From: an uncultured Eubacterium sp.
GTDB taxonomy: Bacteria; Bacillota; Clostridia; Lachnospirales; Lachnospiraceae
Direction of reading: 5' to 3'
DNA: 64,000 nt
Assembly (NCBI GenBank): GCA_947178105.1
Contig: CAMWXD010000011.1
Span: 21,169 to 85,168, forward strand
Shown here: positions 1 through 7,810 of the stretch, one piece after another
How positions within the stretch are numbered: the stretch's first letter is position 1
Layout: every line of letters begins with the position of its first letter
The notes under the pieces: generated by a model
Told to the model about the DNA's origin: nothing
What the model saw: the letters and a program-made list of their open reading frames with translations, nothing else
Database searches by the model: none
Made by a program: the position numbers and the translations under genes

Positions 1-1406
1 GTCAGCATGACGCTCTTTTTGACGCCAATACGCTTCATATCTGCAAGCGCTTCCTTTGCGCCGTCCTTGATCGTGTCTGATATTACGATTGCCCCAAGAA
101 AGCTGCCTTCTTCTGCTACATAAATGACTGTCCCTGCGCTGTCGCACGGCGTATAGGCGACCTGCTCCTGCTGCATCAGCTTTTCATTGCCAAGCAGGAC
201 TTTTCTGCCGTCTACTTGCACGCGCACGCCTTGCCCGGCAGCCTCTTGGGCACCACAAACGCGTCCCATGTCAATTTCTTTTCCATAGGCTTCCTTTAAT
301 GAAACTGCAATCGGATGGTTGGAATACCCTTCGCCGAGTGCCGCGGTCTCCAGCAGCTTTTCTGCTGCAACTGTCTGCGGTTTTGCTGGCAGGATTTTCG
401 TTACTTTAAACTCTCCCTTTGTCAGTGTCCCGGTCTTGTCAAACACAATCGTAGTCATTTCCGCAACGGCTTCCAGGTAATTGCTGCCTTTTACAAGCAC
501 GCCAATTTTCGAAGCTGCGCCGATGCCGCCGAAAAAGCCAAGCGGGACAGAGATGACAAGCGCGCACGGACAGGAAATAACGAGGAAAATACAGGCGCGC
601 TGGATCCATTCCGCCCATCCGACGCCTGCCAAAAGCGGCGGCACAACCGCAAGGACAGCCGCAGCGATGGTCACTACGGGCGTATAATATTTTGCAAAAC
701 GGGTAATAAAGTTTTCCACCTTTGCTTTTTTACTGGAAGCGTTTTCTACCAGTTCTAAAATCTTTGCCACAGTACAATCGTCAAATTCTTTCGTTACCTG
801 TACTTTCAGCGTACCGCTTCCATTGACGCATCCGCTGATTACCTCATCTCCTGCCGCTGCCCTGCGCGGTACGGATTCCCCGGTCAGTGCAGCCGTATCG
901 ATCAAAGACTCTCCTTCTGCCACAATTCCATCTAACGGAATCCGCTCTCCCGGCTTTACTACAATTATGCTGCCCACCTCTACATCGTCCGGGTCTACCT
1001 GCACGAGCCTGCCGTCCTGTTCAATATTGGCATATTCCGGGCAAATATCCATCAAATCCGCAATCGACTGGCGGGATTTGCCGACCGCATAGCTTTGAAA
1101 CAGCTCCCCAACCTGATAAAACAGCATCACGGCAACTGCTTCGGAATACTCCTGCACGCCAAATGCGCCAAACGTAGCGAGCATCATCAGGAAATTTTCA
1201 TCAAATACCTGCCCGTTTTTTATATTGCGGAACGCCTTATAGATAATATCATAGCCAACTACGAGATACGGGACAACATAAATCACAAACAGCACGATAC
1301 CGGCAAGCGGCTCCAGCTTTCCTGTATGCTCGCATACAAGCAGCGCAACGAACATAAGAAACGCAATGATAATACGCGAAAGCATTAATTTTTGTTTTTT
1401 TGTCAT
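1..1406 (-). CDS. Heavy-metal-translocating P1B-type ATPase (Zn/Cd/Pb class), 3' end outside window
   Basis: Membrane pump expected to export divalent soft metals such as Zn2+ or Cd2+ using ATP. The ORF track omits it because it runs off the window; I read about 468 residues from an ATG preceded by AGGAGGGTCATT. Visible motifs are the actuator loop ALTGESVP, the membrane metal site SCPCAL, the phosphorylation site DKTGTLT and the nucleotide-domain SNHPIA motif. The GDGxND hinge lies beyond the window edge. The protein begins directly with transmembrane helices and has no N-terminal metal-binding domain; a free-standing HMA protein is encoded just upstream. The neighbouring ArsR-type repressor fits zinc/cadmium rather than copper control. 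The CPC motif alone does not fix the ion, so substrate is inferred from context. Confidence 0.93.
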   Translation of the reverse strand, partial: MTKKQKLMLSRIIIAFLMFVALLVCEHTGKLEPLAGIVLFVIYVVPYLVVGYDIIYKAFRNIKNGQVFDENFLMMLATFGAFGVQEYSEAVAVMLFYQVGELFQSYAVGKSRQSIADLMDICPEYANIEQDGRLVQVDPDDVEVGSIIVVKPGERIPLDGIVAEGESLIDTAALTGESVPRRAAAGDEVISGCVNGSGTLKVQVTKEFDDCTVAKILELVENASSKKAKVENFITRFAKYYTPVVTIAAAVLAVVPPLLAGVGWAEWIQRACIFLVISCPCALVISVPLGFFGGIGAASKIGVLVKGSNYLEAVAEMTTIVFDKTGTLTKGEFKVTKILPAKPQTVAAEKLLETAALGEGYSNHPIAVSLKEAYGKEIDMGRVCGAQEAAGQGVRVQVDGRKVLLGNEKLMQQEQVAYTPCDSAGTVIYVAEEGSFLGAIVISDTIKDGAKEALADMKRIGVKKSVML

Positions 1407-1514
1407 AATGACCCTCCTGTTTTTCCTTTCGGCACTTCAAGGATATTTTCGTGTACAAAATGGAAAAATCTTATTCTATGCAACTTTTTGGACAGCAGGA
1501 TGCCATTGCCAGCT

Positions 1515-1733
1515 TTAAAATAAAATCTTACAGTCTGGCTCCACCTTTGCGCATACATCCACAACCTGTTTCATAATATCATCAAACTGTGCATCTTCTG
1601 CATCCACCATCATTTTCTGCGTCATAAAGCTTACAGACGCATCGTGGACACCCGGCAGCTTTTTAATTGCATCCTCCATCTTTGCAGCACAGTTTGCGCA
1701 GTCCAAATCTTGTAATTTAAATTTCTTTTTCAT
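1515..1733 (-). CDS. Small HMA-domain metal-binding protein (metallochaperone-like)
   Basis: A 72-residue cytosolic heavy-metal-associated domain with the binding motif DCANCAAKME near the N terminus. The family folds as a ferredoxin-like domain that carries one metal ion between its two cysteines. I start it at MKKKF because GGAAAGG lies a normal distance upstream; the track's longer start adds 12 unsupported residues. It sits between the repressor gene and the ATPase gene, and since the ATPase lacks its own HMA domain this protein probably delivers metal to it. The division into separate polypeptides is seen in the sequence; the delivery role is inferred. Confidence 0.9.
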   Translation of the reverse strand: MKKKFKLQDLDCANCAAKMEDAIKKLPGVHDASVSFMTQKMMVDAEDAQFDDIMKQVVDVCAKVEPDCKILF

Positions 1734-1803
1734 CGTTTTCTTTCCTTTCCTGATGGATTTAAAATCCACAACTTCCTTTCAAGATTGCTTCCTAATCCAC
1801 AAA

Positions 1804-2163
1804 TTATTCTTCAATATGCTCCAACCCCTGGTCAATCATCGCCCTGACATGGCTGTCCGCAAGCGAATAAAAGATCGATTTCCCTTCGCGCCTGCTTTTG
1901 ACCAGCCTGGAGTTTTTTAAAATCTTAAGCTGGTGTGAGATTGCAGACTGTGTCATATGCAAAGCTTCTGCCAGGTCGCAGACACACACTTCAGCCTCAA
2001 ACAGCACAAACAGAATACGGATCCTGGTGGAATCACCAAAGACTTTAAACAACTCCGCAAGGTCATACAATTCCTCCTCAGGCGGCATCTGCCTGTTTAC
2101 GATTTCCAGTAACTCCGCATGTACCTCTGTCGTTTCACAGCATATAGGTTCTTTTTCCTGCAA
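1804..2163 (-). CDS. ArsR/SmtB-family metal-sensing repressor
   Basis: A 119-residue winged-helix repressor expected to leave DNA when it binds metal. The recognition region MTQSAISHQLKILK is typical of the family. Both classic metal sites look present: an alpha3-type site EVCVCDLAE plus N-terminal cysteines ICCE, as in CadC, and an alpha5-type set near the C terminus (DSHVRAMID and a following HIEE), as in SmtB. The start codon appears to be TTG with GGGAGG nine bases upstream. It is the first gene of the repressor-HMA-ATPase run and is preceded by a matching operator, so autoregulation is likely. Zn, Cd or Pb are the likely inducers, which is inference from the ligand set. Confidence 0.94.
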   Translation of the reverse strand: MQEKEPICCETTEVHAELLEIVNRQMPPEEELYDLAELFKVFGDSTRIRILFVLFEAEVCVCDLAEALHMTQSAISHQLKILKNSRLVKSRREGKSIFYSLADSHVRAMIDQGLEHIEE

Positions 2164-2246
2164 ATGGCTGTTCCTCCCTTCTTACTGATTTTTCTTTTTG
2201 ATCAAGTGATCAATTTTCGTACATGTTTCTTTACTTCTTCGCATTA

Positions 2247-2301
2247 TCATATGAACAATTATTCATATGAACATATTAATATTTTTTTACGTTCCTGTCA
2301 A
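2247..2301 (-). promoter_or_regulatory. Metal-operon promoter with ArsR/SmtB-type operator
   Basis: On the minus strand there is TTGACA (2296-2301), 17 bases, then TAATAT (2273-2278). Directly downstream is a perfect inverted repeat, arms TCATATGAA and TTCATATGA around a 6-base spacer (2247-2270). This matches the known AT-rich operator style of SmtB/CadC repressors, where the bound repressor blocks initiation. Confidence 0.85.
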
Positions 2302-2360
2302 GTCATTTTTTCAAAAAACTGCCGCAAAATAAGTACGTTCTGCACACGAAAAAAACTGCC

Positions 2361-2440
2361 GCATTCAGGAACGCATACACCTGCAACAGAATCTTGCAAA
2401 TACAAAAGATCCTGTATGTTGTATGTATCGTCCTGAATGC
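2361..2440. other. Long imperfect hairpin of unknown role
   Basis: GCATTCAGGA at 2361 pairs with TCCTGAATGC at 2431, and pairing continues inward with interruptions (acgcATACA with TGTATcg, then GAATCTT with AAGATC). It lies upstream of the metal-operon promoter and downstream of the hydrogenase-like gene's terminator. It lacks a clean U-tract, so it is not an obvious terminator. It could be a structured RNA or the remnant of a small inverted-repeat element. Confidence 0.5.
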
Positions 2441-2465
2441 AGCAGCCCGTTTTTGTATGACAGGC

Positions 2466-2491
2466 GAAAAACACGGTTTTGCCGCGCCGTG
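2466..2491 (-). terminator. Probable terminator of the hydrogenase-like gene
   Basis: Read on the minus strand, CACGG and CCGTG form a stem around a GC-rich loop followed by TTTTT. It lies about 40 bases after the stop codon of the hydrogenase-chemoreceptor gene. Confidence 0.6.
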
Positions 2492-2531
2492 CCTGCCCGT
2501 CTTTCTATTTATGTATCGCACATTTTATCTG

Positions 2532-4484
2532 TCAAATCTGCTCCACATCATCCCGCAGCTCGTCCGCCATCACCTGCACATTTGCTGTCTGTGCTGCAAT
2601 CTCTTCGGAATTTGCCGCAATGGTAGCGATCCGGTCGCTCATATGGTTGATATTTTCAATTAAATCCCTGATCGCATGGACACCCTCGTCTACGACCGGT
2701 ATCGTCTCCTCCGCCTGCTGGTTGTCTTTTACGATCAGTGTCTTAATCGATGCAGACAGGCTTCGGATCTGTTCTGCCACGACTGCAAATCCTCGTCCCT
2801 GTTCTCCGGCGCGCGCCGCCTCTATGGACGCATTTAAGGACAGTAGGTTCGTCTTGTTTGCAATGTTGACGATGCTCTCGCTTGTACTTTTATAAATATC
2901 GATAAAGTTCAAAATGCTTGCCAGTGAATCCTCCAGGCTGTGGCAAAACTGTGAGATGTCGTTCAGCTTGCCTGCCAGGTCGGTCGCTTCATTGGCGGAA
3001 GCTTCGTTGGCATCGTTCAGCTCTGCCACCGCATCGGATAATGTCGTAAACTGCCCCCTGATCGCATCGATTTTATACATCCGCTGCTCATGCTCGCTGT
3101 TTTGCTCCTGATTGATCCTCTCTAAAGCAACGCTTTCGTTTTCTGCAAGCTCCTTCACATAATGGATACAGTTTTCCTTTGCATTTACCTTATTGAAAAT
3201 CGCACACGCCATATCCTTGCAGGTATCATAGCCGCACGCGCTGCAATTAATATTCTGCTTTTGCGGCGTACTTTTGAGCATACTTTCATAAATCGTTTGC
3301 AGCTCGCTGTCAGACGGTTGCTTGACTTTGATTGCCTTTGCCGTATCATAGGTACGGATAAAATCCGACAGCTCCAATCCTTGAAACGCTTCCATCAGAT
3401 TGGCAAGGCGCTCCTTAGGCGTACTCTTCTCCGTCCACGGGCTTTTCTGTTTCCTGCGGAACAAGCCGCCGTGTTCTTTTTGCGGATCCATATTCCGCAG
3501 CTTGCTCAGTGTAAGCAGCACGTCATCCGTATGCTTCGCCGGATCCGTCGCCGGGCCGTATATGCACCCTTTGCTGCAATTTAAGACATCTACCAGAAAC
3601 GGCAGCTCCGCTTTCTTCTTCACCCGGCTTATATATTCATCCAAATACCGGTAGGCTTCTTTTTCCCCCTCTACCTGGCGCACCACCTGCCCTTTTCCAA
3701 GAAAATGCTCCACATTTTCCCGCAGGCCGCCCGGCATCGGATACAGGGAGCCAAGGCCGTATTCCAGCTCATCGGCATATTCCGGGCTATTTGTATAATC
3801 CCTGCCAATGTGCTGCATCAGCTTGTAAAAAGTCACGTTGTATTTGACATATCCGTGATTGTGTTTATCCATGATCTCGGCTTTTTTTGCCACGCAAGGG
3901 CTGATAAACGCAAGATCGTCATGGATCTTTAAATATTTCTTTACATAAATCGCCATGCACATCATCGGGCTTTGCACCGGCATCATGCGCGGAATCAGCT
4001 CAGGTATGTATTTTTCCACATATTCCACAACTGCCGGACACGGCTGGCTGATCCCTCCTGTAAAATGGTTTTCCGTAATATATTTCAAATATCCCCAGGT
4101 CGTGATATCTGCACCAAACGATACACTGTATATATGGTTGACCCCTAACGATTTTAAATACCCAAATACCCTCTTATATTCTTTTGGGTAATTTGCCAAA
4201 AATGCAGGCGCCACAATCACAGAAATTTTCTTTCCTGCCTTCAAATCGGCAAAAAACGGCTCCGTATCGTCATGGTAAGCTCTTGCTTCATGTCCACATG
4301 CTTCCAGACATGCCCCGCAGGCAATACAACTGTCCCGGTTGACCAGGATCTTTCCATCCAGCGCTATATTTGAAACCAATGTAGGGCAGACACGCACACA
4401 CTTATTACATCCTGTACAATTCTCGTTTGTATAGACCAGCATACCCTTCGTATCAAGCAACGCATTCTTATCTTTCATTTCCAC
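2532..4484 (-). CDS. Sensory [FeFe]-hydrogenase-like protein fused to a methyl-accepting signalling domain
   Basis: A 650-residue protein with no membrane segment. Order: two 4Fe-4S motifs of CxxCxxCxxxCP type (Cys 23-33 and 53-63); a [FeFe]-hydrogenase large-subunit domain with H-cluster-like loops [18 protein letters not shown] and [11 protein letters not shown]; a further Fe-S motif CSACGYDTC near residue 412; and a C-terminal chemoreceptor hairpin containing [18 protein letters not shown]. The cysteine loops differ from those of catalytic group A enzymes and resemble sensory (group C/D) hydrogenases. It probably senses H2 or redox state and signals to CheA or another partner. Start is GTG with AAGGAG upstream; an ATG two codons in is an alternative. 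It appears monocistronic. Loss of catalytic turnover is inference. Confidence 0.88.
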   Translation of the reverse strand: MEMKDKNALLDTKGMLVYTNENCTGCNKCVRVCPTLVSNIALDGKILVNRDSCIACGACLEACGHEARAYHDDTEPFFADLKAGKKISVIVAPAFLANYPKEYKRVFGYLKSLGVNHIYSVSFGADITTWGYLKYITENHFTGGISQPCPAVVEYVEKYIPELIPRMMPVQSPMMCMAIYVKKYLKIHDDLAFISPCVAKKAEIMDKHNHGYVKYNVTFYKLMQHIGRDYTNSPEYADELEYGLGSLYPMPGGLRENVEHFLGKGQVVRQVEGEKEAYRYLDEYISRVKKKAELPFLVDVLNCSKGCIYGPATDPAKHTDDVLLTLSKLRNMDPQKEHGGLFRRKQKSPWTEKSTPKERLANLMEAFQGLELSDFIRTYDTAKAIKVKQPSDSELQTIYESMLKSTPQKQNINCSACGYDTCKDMACAIFNKVNAKENCIHYVKELAENESVALERINQEQNSEHEQRMYKIDAIRGQFTTLSDAVAELNDANEASANEATDLAGKLNDISQFCHSLEDSLASILNFIDIYKSTSESIVNIANKTNLLSLNASIEAARAGEQGRGFAVVAEQIRSLSASIKTLIVKDNQQAEETIPVVDEGVHAIRDLIENINHMSDRIATIAANSEEIAAQTANVQVMADELRDDVEQI

Positions 4485-4646
4485 ATTTTCTCCTTCTGCA
4501 ATATTTTTGAATGCCTGTTACAGACTGGGTGCCTGTAATTTTGTTTGTCTCTTCCCCTCCCAAATCTCCCGTTTTCCATTTTATCAGATATTCCCACAAA
4601 AGAAAACACTTTTCCACAGTAAATTAGTAGATTTGTTTTTTCACAA

Positions 4647-4682
4647 AAAGCAGGCGTAAAATCCTTTATGGACTTTACGCCT
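4647..4682 (-). terminator. Terminator of the feo operon
   Basis: GGCGTAAA and TTTACGCC pair around TCC-TTTAT-GGA; on the minus strand the stem is followed by a short T-rich run (GCTTTTTG). It lies just downstream of the Cys-rich Feo peptide gene. Confidence 0.75.
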
Positions 4683-4708
4683 TGTTTATAATTTTTTCCT
4701 ATTAATCC

Positions 4709-4837
4709 TTAATGGCAGCCGCGGCATCGGCTACAGTCTCCGCCGCAGCCTTTTCCCTGTTTTTTATCCCGTACCATACTGCGGATAATCAAAATCACTG
4801 CCAGGCATAACCCCGCCAAAACTACGACAGTGCCCAT
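4709..4837 (-). CDS. FeoB-associated Cys-rich membrane peptide
   Basis: A 42-residue peptide with one N-terminal transmembrane helix (VVVLAGLCLAVILII) followed by a basic stretch and a cysteine/histidine tail CGGDCSRCRGCH. The track shows it only as the end of a longer out-of-place ORF; I start at the ATG preceded by GAGGAGGGATTGTGC. Small Cys-rich membrane proteins of this type follow feoB in many Firmicutes and are thought to assist Fe2+ uptake, perhaps like FeoC; the mechanism is unknown. It is the last gene of the feo run and is followed by a terminator. Confidence 0.88.
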   Translation of the reverse strand: MGTVVVLAGLCLAVILIIRSMVRDKKQGKGCGGDCSRCRGCH

Positions 4838-4878
4838 GCACAATCCCTCCTCTTCTCCTTCATCCTTTTTTGAGCCTG

Positions 4879-7032
4879 TTATGATTTTGCCCCTGCCATA
4901 CGGCGCATCTGCATCGTGCCATTTTCCCTGGAAGGGCGAAACAGCAGATAAGCAAATGCTGCCACAAGCACGACTGCCACAATCGTCCCTATGCCAAACT
5001 GCCCGGCAAAGAACAGCATACCAAGCTGATAGATGCACAGCGACACCACATATGCAAGCCCGCACTGATATCCGATTGCAAACCAAAACCATTTCGCATT
5101 GTTCATTTCCCGCTTGATCGCACCCATTGCCGCAAAGCAAGGCGCGCACAGCAGATTAAATACCAGGAAGGAATACGCTGCTGCCCCTGTCATCGAAGCC
5201 GCCAATACGCTCCAGATCTCTTCCCCGTTTTCCGCCACCTCTGCAAATCCAAACAGGATACCGAACGTAGCAACTACATTTTCCTTTGCAATCAGCCCGG
5301 TCACTGCCGCAACTGCCATCCGCCAGTCTCCCCAGCCAAGCGGGGCAAATATTGGCGCAACCACGCCGCCAAGAGCCGCCAGGATGCTGTAGTCTAATTG
5401 TCCTTCTTCCAGCATCGCAAAACTGCCGTCAACCCAGCCAAATCCCTGCAAGAACCATAATACAATCGTAGACAGCAGGATAATGGTGCCCGCTTTTTTA
5501 ATAAATGACCAGCCCCGTTCCCACATGCTCCTTAAGACATTGCCCACTGTCGGCATATGGTAAGCCGGAAGCTCCATTACAAACGGCGCCGGATCTCCTG
5601 AGAACATCTTTGTCTTTTTTAAGATAATTCCAGAACAGATAATGGCTGCAATGCCGACAAAATACGCACTCCAGGAAACCCATCCTGCATTGCCGAAAAA
5701 TGCGCCTGCAATCATGCCGATAATCGGCAGCTTCGCCCCGCACGGTACAAACGTCGTCGTCATAACCGTCATCCTGCGGTCGCGCTCGTTTTCAATCGTA
5801 CGGGAAGCCATAATGCCCGGCACTCCGCATCCGCTGCCGATTAACATCGGGATGAACGACTTGCCGGACAGCCCGAATTTTCGGAAAATACGATCCATAA
5901 TAAATGCCACGCGCGCCATATAGCCACATGCTTCCAAAAATGCAAGGAACAAAAAGAGCACAAGCATCTGCGGTACAAAGCCCAGCACAGCGCCGACGCC
6001 GCCGACAATCCCGTCTGCAATCAGCCCGGTCAGCCAGCCTGCACAATGGACTGCTTCCAAAGCGCCGGTAACGCCTGGTATGATCCACTCGCCAAATAAT
6101 GTGTCATTGGTCCATCCGGTCAGCAAATCCCCGACGGTTGAGACCGATACATAATAGACGCAAAACATCACCGCTGCAAAAATCGGCAGAGCCAGCCACC
6201 GGTTTGTCACAACCTGGTCGATTTTATCAGAAACCGTCAGCTTTTTCGCATGTTGTTTCCTGGAACAGCATTTCTCCATAACCGAAGAAATATAGACATA
6301 CCGTTCATTTGTAATAATGCTTTCCGCATCATCGTCAAAAGCATCCTCCAGCGCTTTGATCTGTGCGGACACATCCGGGATGCTGCCTAGCTGCGCTCCG
6401 ATCTTTTCATCCTGCTCCAAAAGCTTGATTGCAAAAAAACGCTTCTGTTCCTTCGGCACCTGTGTCCCAAGCAGCCCTTCCGTTTCGCTGATCACCTCTT
6501 CCGCCTTATCAGAAAATCTATGTACCGATACCGCCGCAGCCTTTTTCTGTGCAAGAGAGACTGCCTTTTGTGCCGCTTCTTTGATACCGGTTCCTTTTAA
6601 TGCGGAGATCTCTACGACCTGGCAGCCAAGCTTTTTGCTTAACTCGCCAATCTGTATCTGGTCGCCTGTTTTTGCCAGAATATCGATCATATTCACCGCC
6701 AGGATCATCGGAATGCCCAGCTCCGCCAACTGCGTGGACAGATACAGGTTGCGCTCCAGATTTGTCCCGTCCACAATATTTAAAATCACGTCTGGATACT
6801 CGCCGATCAGATAATTCCTTGCCACAACCTCTTCCAATGTATATGGCGACAGCGAATAAATACCTGGCAGGTCTGTAACCGTTACGTCTGGATACCCTTT
6901 TAATTTTCCTTCTTTTTTCTCCACAGTGACACCCGGCCAGTTGCCGACAAACTGGTTGGAGCCTGTCAGCGCATTAAACAGCGTAGTCTTGCCGCAGTTT
7001 GGGTTTCCTGCTAATGCAATTTTAACTGCCAT
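4879..7032 (-). CDS. feoB: Ferrous iron transport protein B
   Basis: A 717-residue inner-membrane Fe2+ transporter with a cytosolic GTPase. The G domain starts with the P-loop GNPNCGKTT (residues 8-16), followed by the G3 DLPG motif and G4 NMID; a helical spacer and Gate/core membrane segments follow, with typical conserved stretches such as GSGCGVPG and PCGAKLP. Length is normal for Firmicutes FeoB. The start has GAAAAGGAG upstream. It follows two feoA genes and precedes the Cys-rich peptide. A palindrome resembling an iron-repressor site lies immediately upstream, suggesting a second control point inside the operon. Confidence 0.98.
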   Translation of the reverse strand: MAVKIALAGNPNCGKTTLFNALTGSNQFVGNWPGVTVEKKEGKLKGYPDVTVTDLPGIYSLSPYTLEEVVARNYLIGEYPDVILNIVDGTNLERNLYLSTQLAELGIPMILAVNMIDILAKTGDQIQIGELSKKLGCQVVEISALKGTGIKEAAQKAVSLAQKKAAAVSVHRFSDKAEEVISETEGLLGTQVPKEQKRFFAIKLLEQDEKIGAQLGSIPDVSAQIKALEDAFDDDAESIITNERYVYISSVMEKCCSRKQHAKKLTVSDKIDQVVTNRWLALPIFAAVMFCVYYVSVSTVGDLLTGWTNDTLFGEWIIPGVTGALEAVHCAGWLTGLIADGIVGGVGAVLGFVPQMLVLFLFLAFLEACGYMARVAFIMDRIFRKFGLSGKSFIPMLIGSGCGVPGIMASRTIENERDRRMTVMTTTFVPCGAKLPIIGMIAGAFFGNAGWVSWSAYFVGIAAIICSGIILKKTKMFSGDPAPFVMELPAYHMPTVGNVLRSMWERGWSFIKKAGTIILLSTIVLWFLQGFGWVDGSFAMLEEGQLDYSILAALGGVVAPIFAPLGWGDWRMAVAAVTGLIAKENVVATFGILFGFAEVAENGEEIWSVLAASMTGAAAYSFLVFNLLCAPCFAAMGAIKREMNNAKWFWFAIGYQCGLAYVVSLCIYQLGMLFFAGQFGIGTIVAVVLVAAFAYLLFRPSRENGTMQMRRMAGAKS

Positions 7033-7103
7033 ATGATTTCTCCTTTTCTATCCTGTTAATTTCGTTTCTTATTTCTACCTTATATTTTATCGAACTATAC
7101 GTG

Positions 7104-7119
7104 ATTAGCACAAGCTAAC
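7104..7119. promoter_or_regulatory. Second palindrome upstream of feoB
   Basis: TTAGC-acaa-GCTAA forms an inverted repeat between feoA and feoB. Its TTAG/CTAA half-sites resemble those of the palindrome over the feo promoter and of DtxR-family iron regulators. Binding is inferred; no experiment is implied. Confidence 0.5.
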
Positions 7120-7147
7120 CATACAGCAAAAAAATTTCCTGCTTTCC

Positions 7148-7375
7148 TCAGGCTACTTCCACCAAAATCATAGCTGCATCTGCTTTCCGCAGCGACAGCT
7201 CATAGCCCCGTACTGTAATTTCCACAGGATCTCCAAGCGGCGCTACTTTCCGCACATACACAGATACCCCTTTTGTAATCCCCATATCCATAATCCGCCT
7301 TTTTACTGCGCCTTCTCCGGCCAGCCTGGAGACGATGACTGTCTCGCCTACTGCTGCATCCTTTAATGTTTTCAT
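7148..7375 (-). CDS. feoA: FeoA domain protein (second copy)
   Basis: A 75-residue SH3-like FeoA protein that is expected to act as a small cytosolic partner of FeoB. It shows the typical core (VSRLAGEGAVKRRIMDMGI, then a V-rich strand and a C-terminal sheet containing VEITVRGYELSLRK). I start at MKTLKD because AAGGAGCAAAGT precedes it; the six extra residues in the track lie inside the upstream gene's end. It is encoded 11 bases after the first feoA. The presence of two FeoA proteins before FeoB is common in Clostridia. Confidence 0.93.
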   Translation of the reverse strand: MKTLKDAAVGETVIVSRLAGEGAVKRRIMDMGITKGVSVYVRKVAPLGDPVEITVRGYELSLRKADAAMILVEVA

Positions 7376-7385
7376 ACTTTGCTCC

Positions 7386-7595
7386 TTATACAAAAATTTT
7401 ATTTGCCATGTCTTTTCCTATGGCTACTCTGGAATCTTTCACACTTACGATCATATTTCCGTTTATTTCAGAAATGACGGTCACAATCGCACCCATTACA
7501 AACCCAAGGTTTTCCAAAAACCTGCGTGTATCTTCTCTGCCGCCGACTTTCTTGACAGTCCCCGGCTGCCCTGCCTGAATCATTGATAATGGCAT
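7386..7595 (-). CDS. feoA: FeoA domain protein (first copy)
   Basis: A 69-residue FeoA-type protein, the first gene of the iron-uptake operon. The pattern GTVKKVGG...FLENLGFVMGAIVTVISEINGNMIVSVKDSRVAIG is diagnostic for this SH3-like fold, although the second FeoA here differs markedly in sequence. GAGGAGGAGTCT precedes the ATG. Its role is thought to be structural or regulatory for FeoB. The promoter with an overlapping palindrome lies about 100 bases upstream. Confidence 0.92.
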   Translation of the reverse strand: MPLSMIQAGQPGTVKKVGGREDTRRFLENLGFVMGAIVTVISEINGNMIVSVKDSRVAIGKDMANKIFV

Positions 7596-7695
7596 AGACT
7601 CCTCCTCTTTTCTTTTTATTTTATTTTATGTTGGTTTGAAAGACATCTTTCAGCAAGCATCTTTATCAAACCGAAACTTTATGTCTCTTACTGTT

Positions 7696-7727
7696 GTTAG
7701 TATATACTAACGAATAGCCGTTGTCAA
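7696..7727 (-). promoter_or_regulatory. feo promoter with overlapping palindromic operator
   Basis: On the minus strand TTGACA (7722-7727), a 17-base spacer and TATACT (7699-7704) form a strong vegetative promoter. The perfect 16-base palindrome GTTAGTATATACTAAC (7696-7711) covers the -10 element. Its half-sites look like those bound by DtxR/IdeR-family iron repressors, which would shut off iron uptake when Fe2+ is plentiful. The regulator itself is not in this window. Confidence 0.82.
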
Positions 7728-7765
7728 GAAATTTTTTCAAACATAACAGCAAAACAGAATGGCAC

Positions 7766-7800
7766 AAAAAACGGCACAGTCCTTTTACAGACTATGCCGT
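7766..7800 (-). terminator. Terminator of the parE-parC-dut-phosphoribosyltransferase run
   Basis: ACGGCA-AGTC pairs with GACT-TGCCGT around a TTTTACA loop; on the minus strand the stem is followed by TTTTTTG. It sits 11 bases after the stop codon of the phosphoribosyltransferase-like gene. Confidence 0.85.
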
Positions 7801-7810
7801 CAATACCTGT

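Larger units (their letters stand above)
2164..2531. other. Intergenic stretch between the ArsR-type gene and the hydrogenase-like gene
   Basis: This 368-base gap holds the promoter and operator of the metal operon, a long imperfect hairpin and a terminator for the hydrogenase-like gene, listed separately. The ORFs the track shows here (for example 2303-2521 minus) lack convincing ribosome binding sites and family resemblance, so I see no gene. Confidence 0.7.

Noticed and set aside
2303-2521. A 72-residue minus-strand ORF in the metal-operon gap
   Set aside because: It covers the terminator and hairpin, has no good ribosome binding site and resembles no family.
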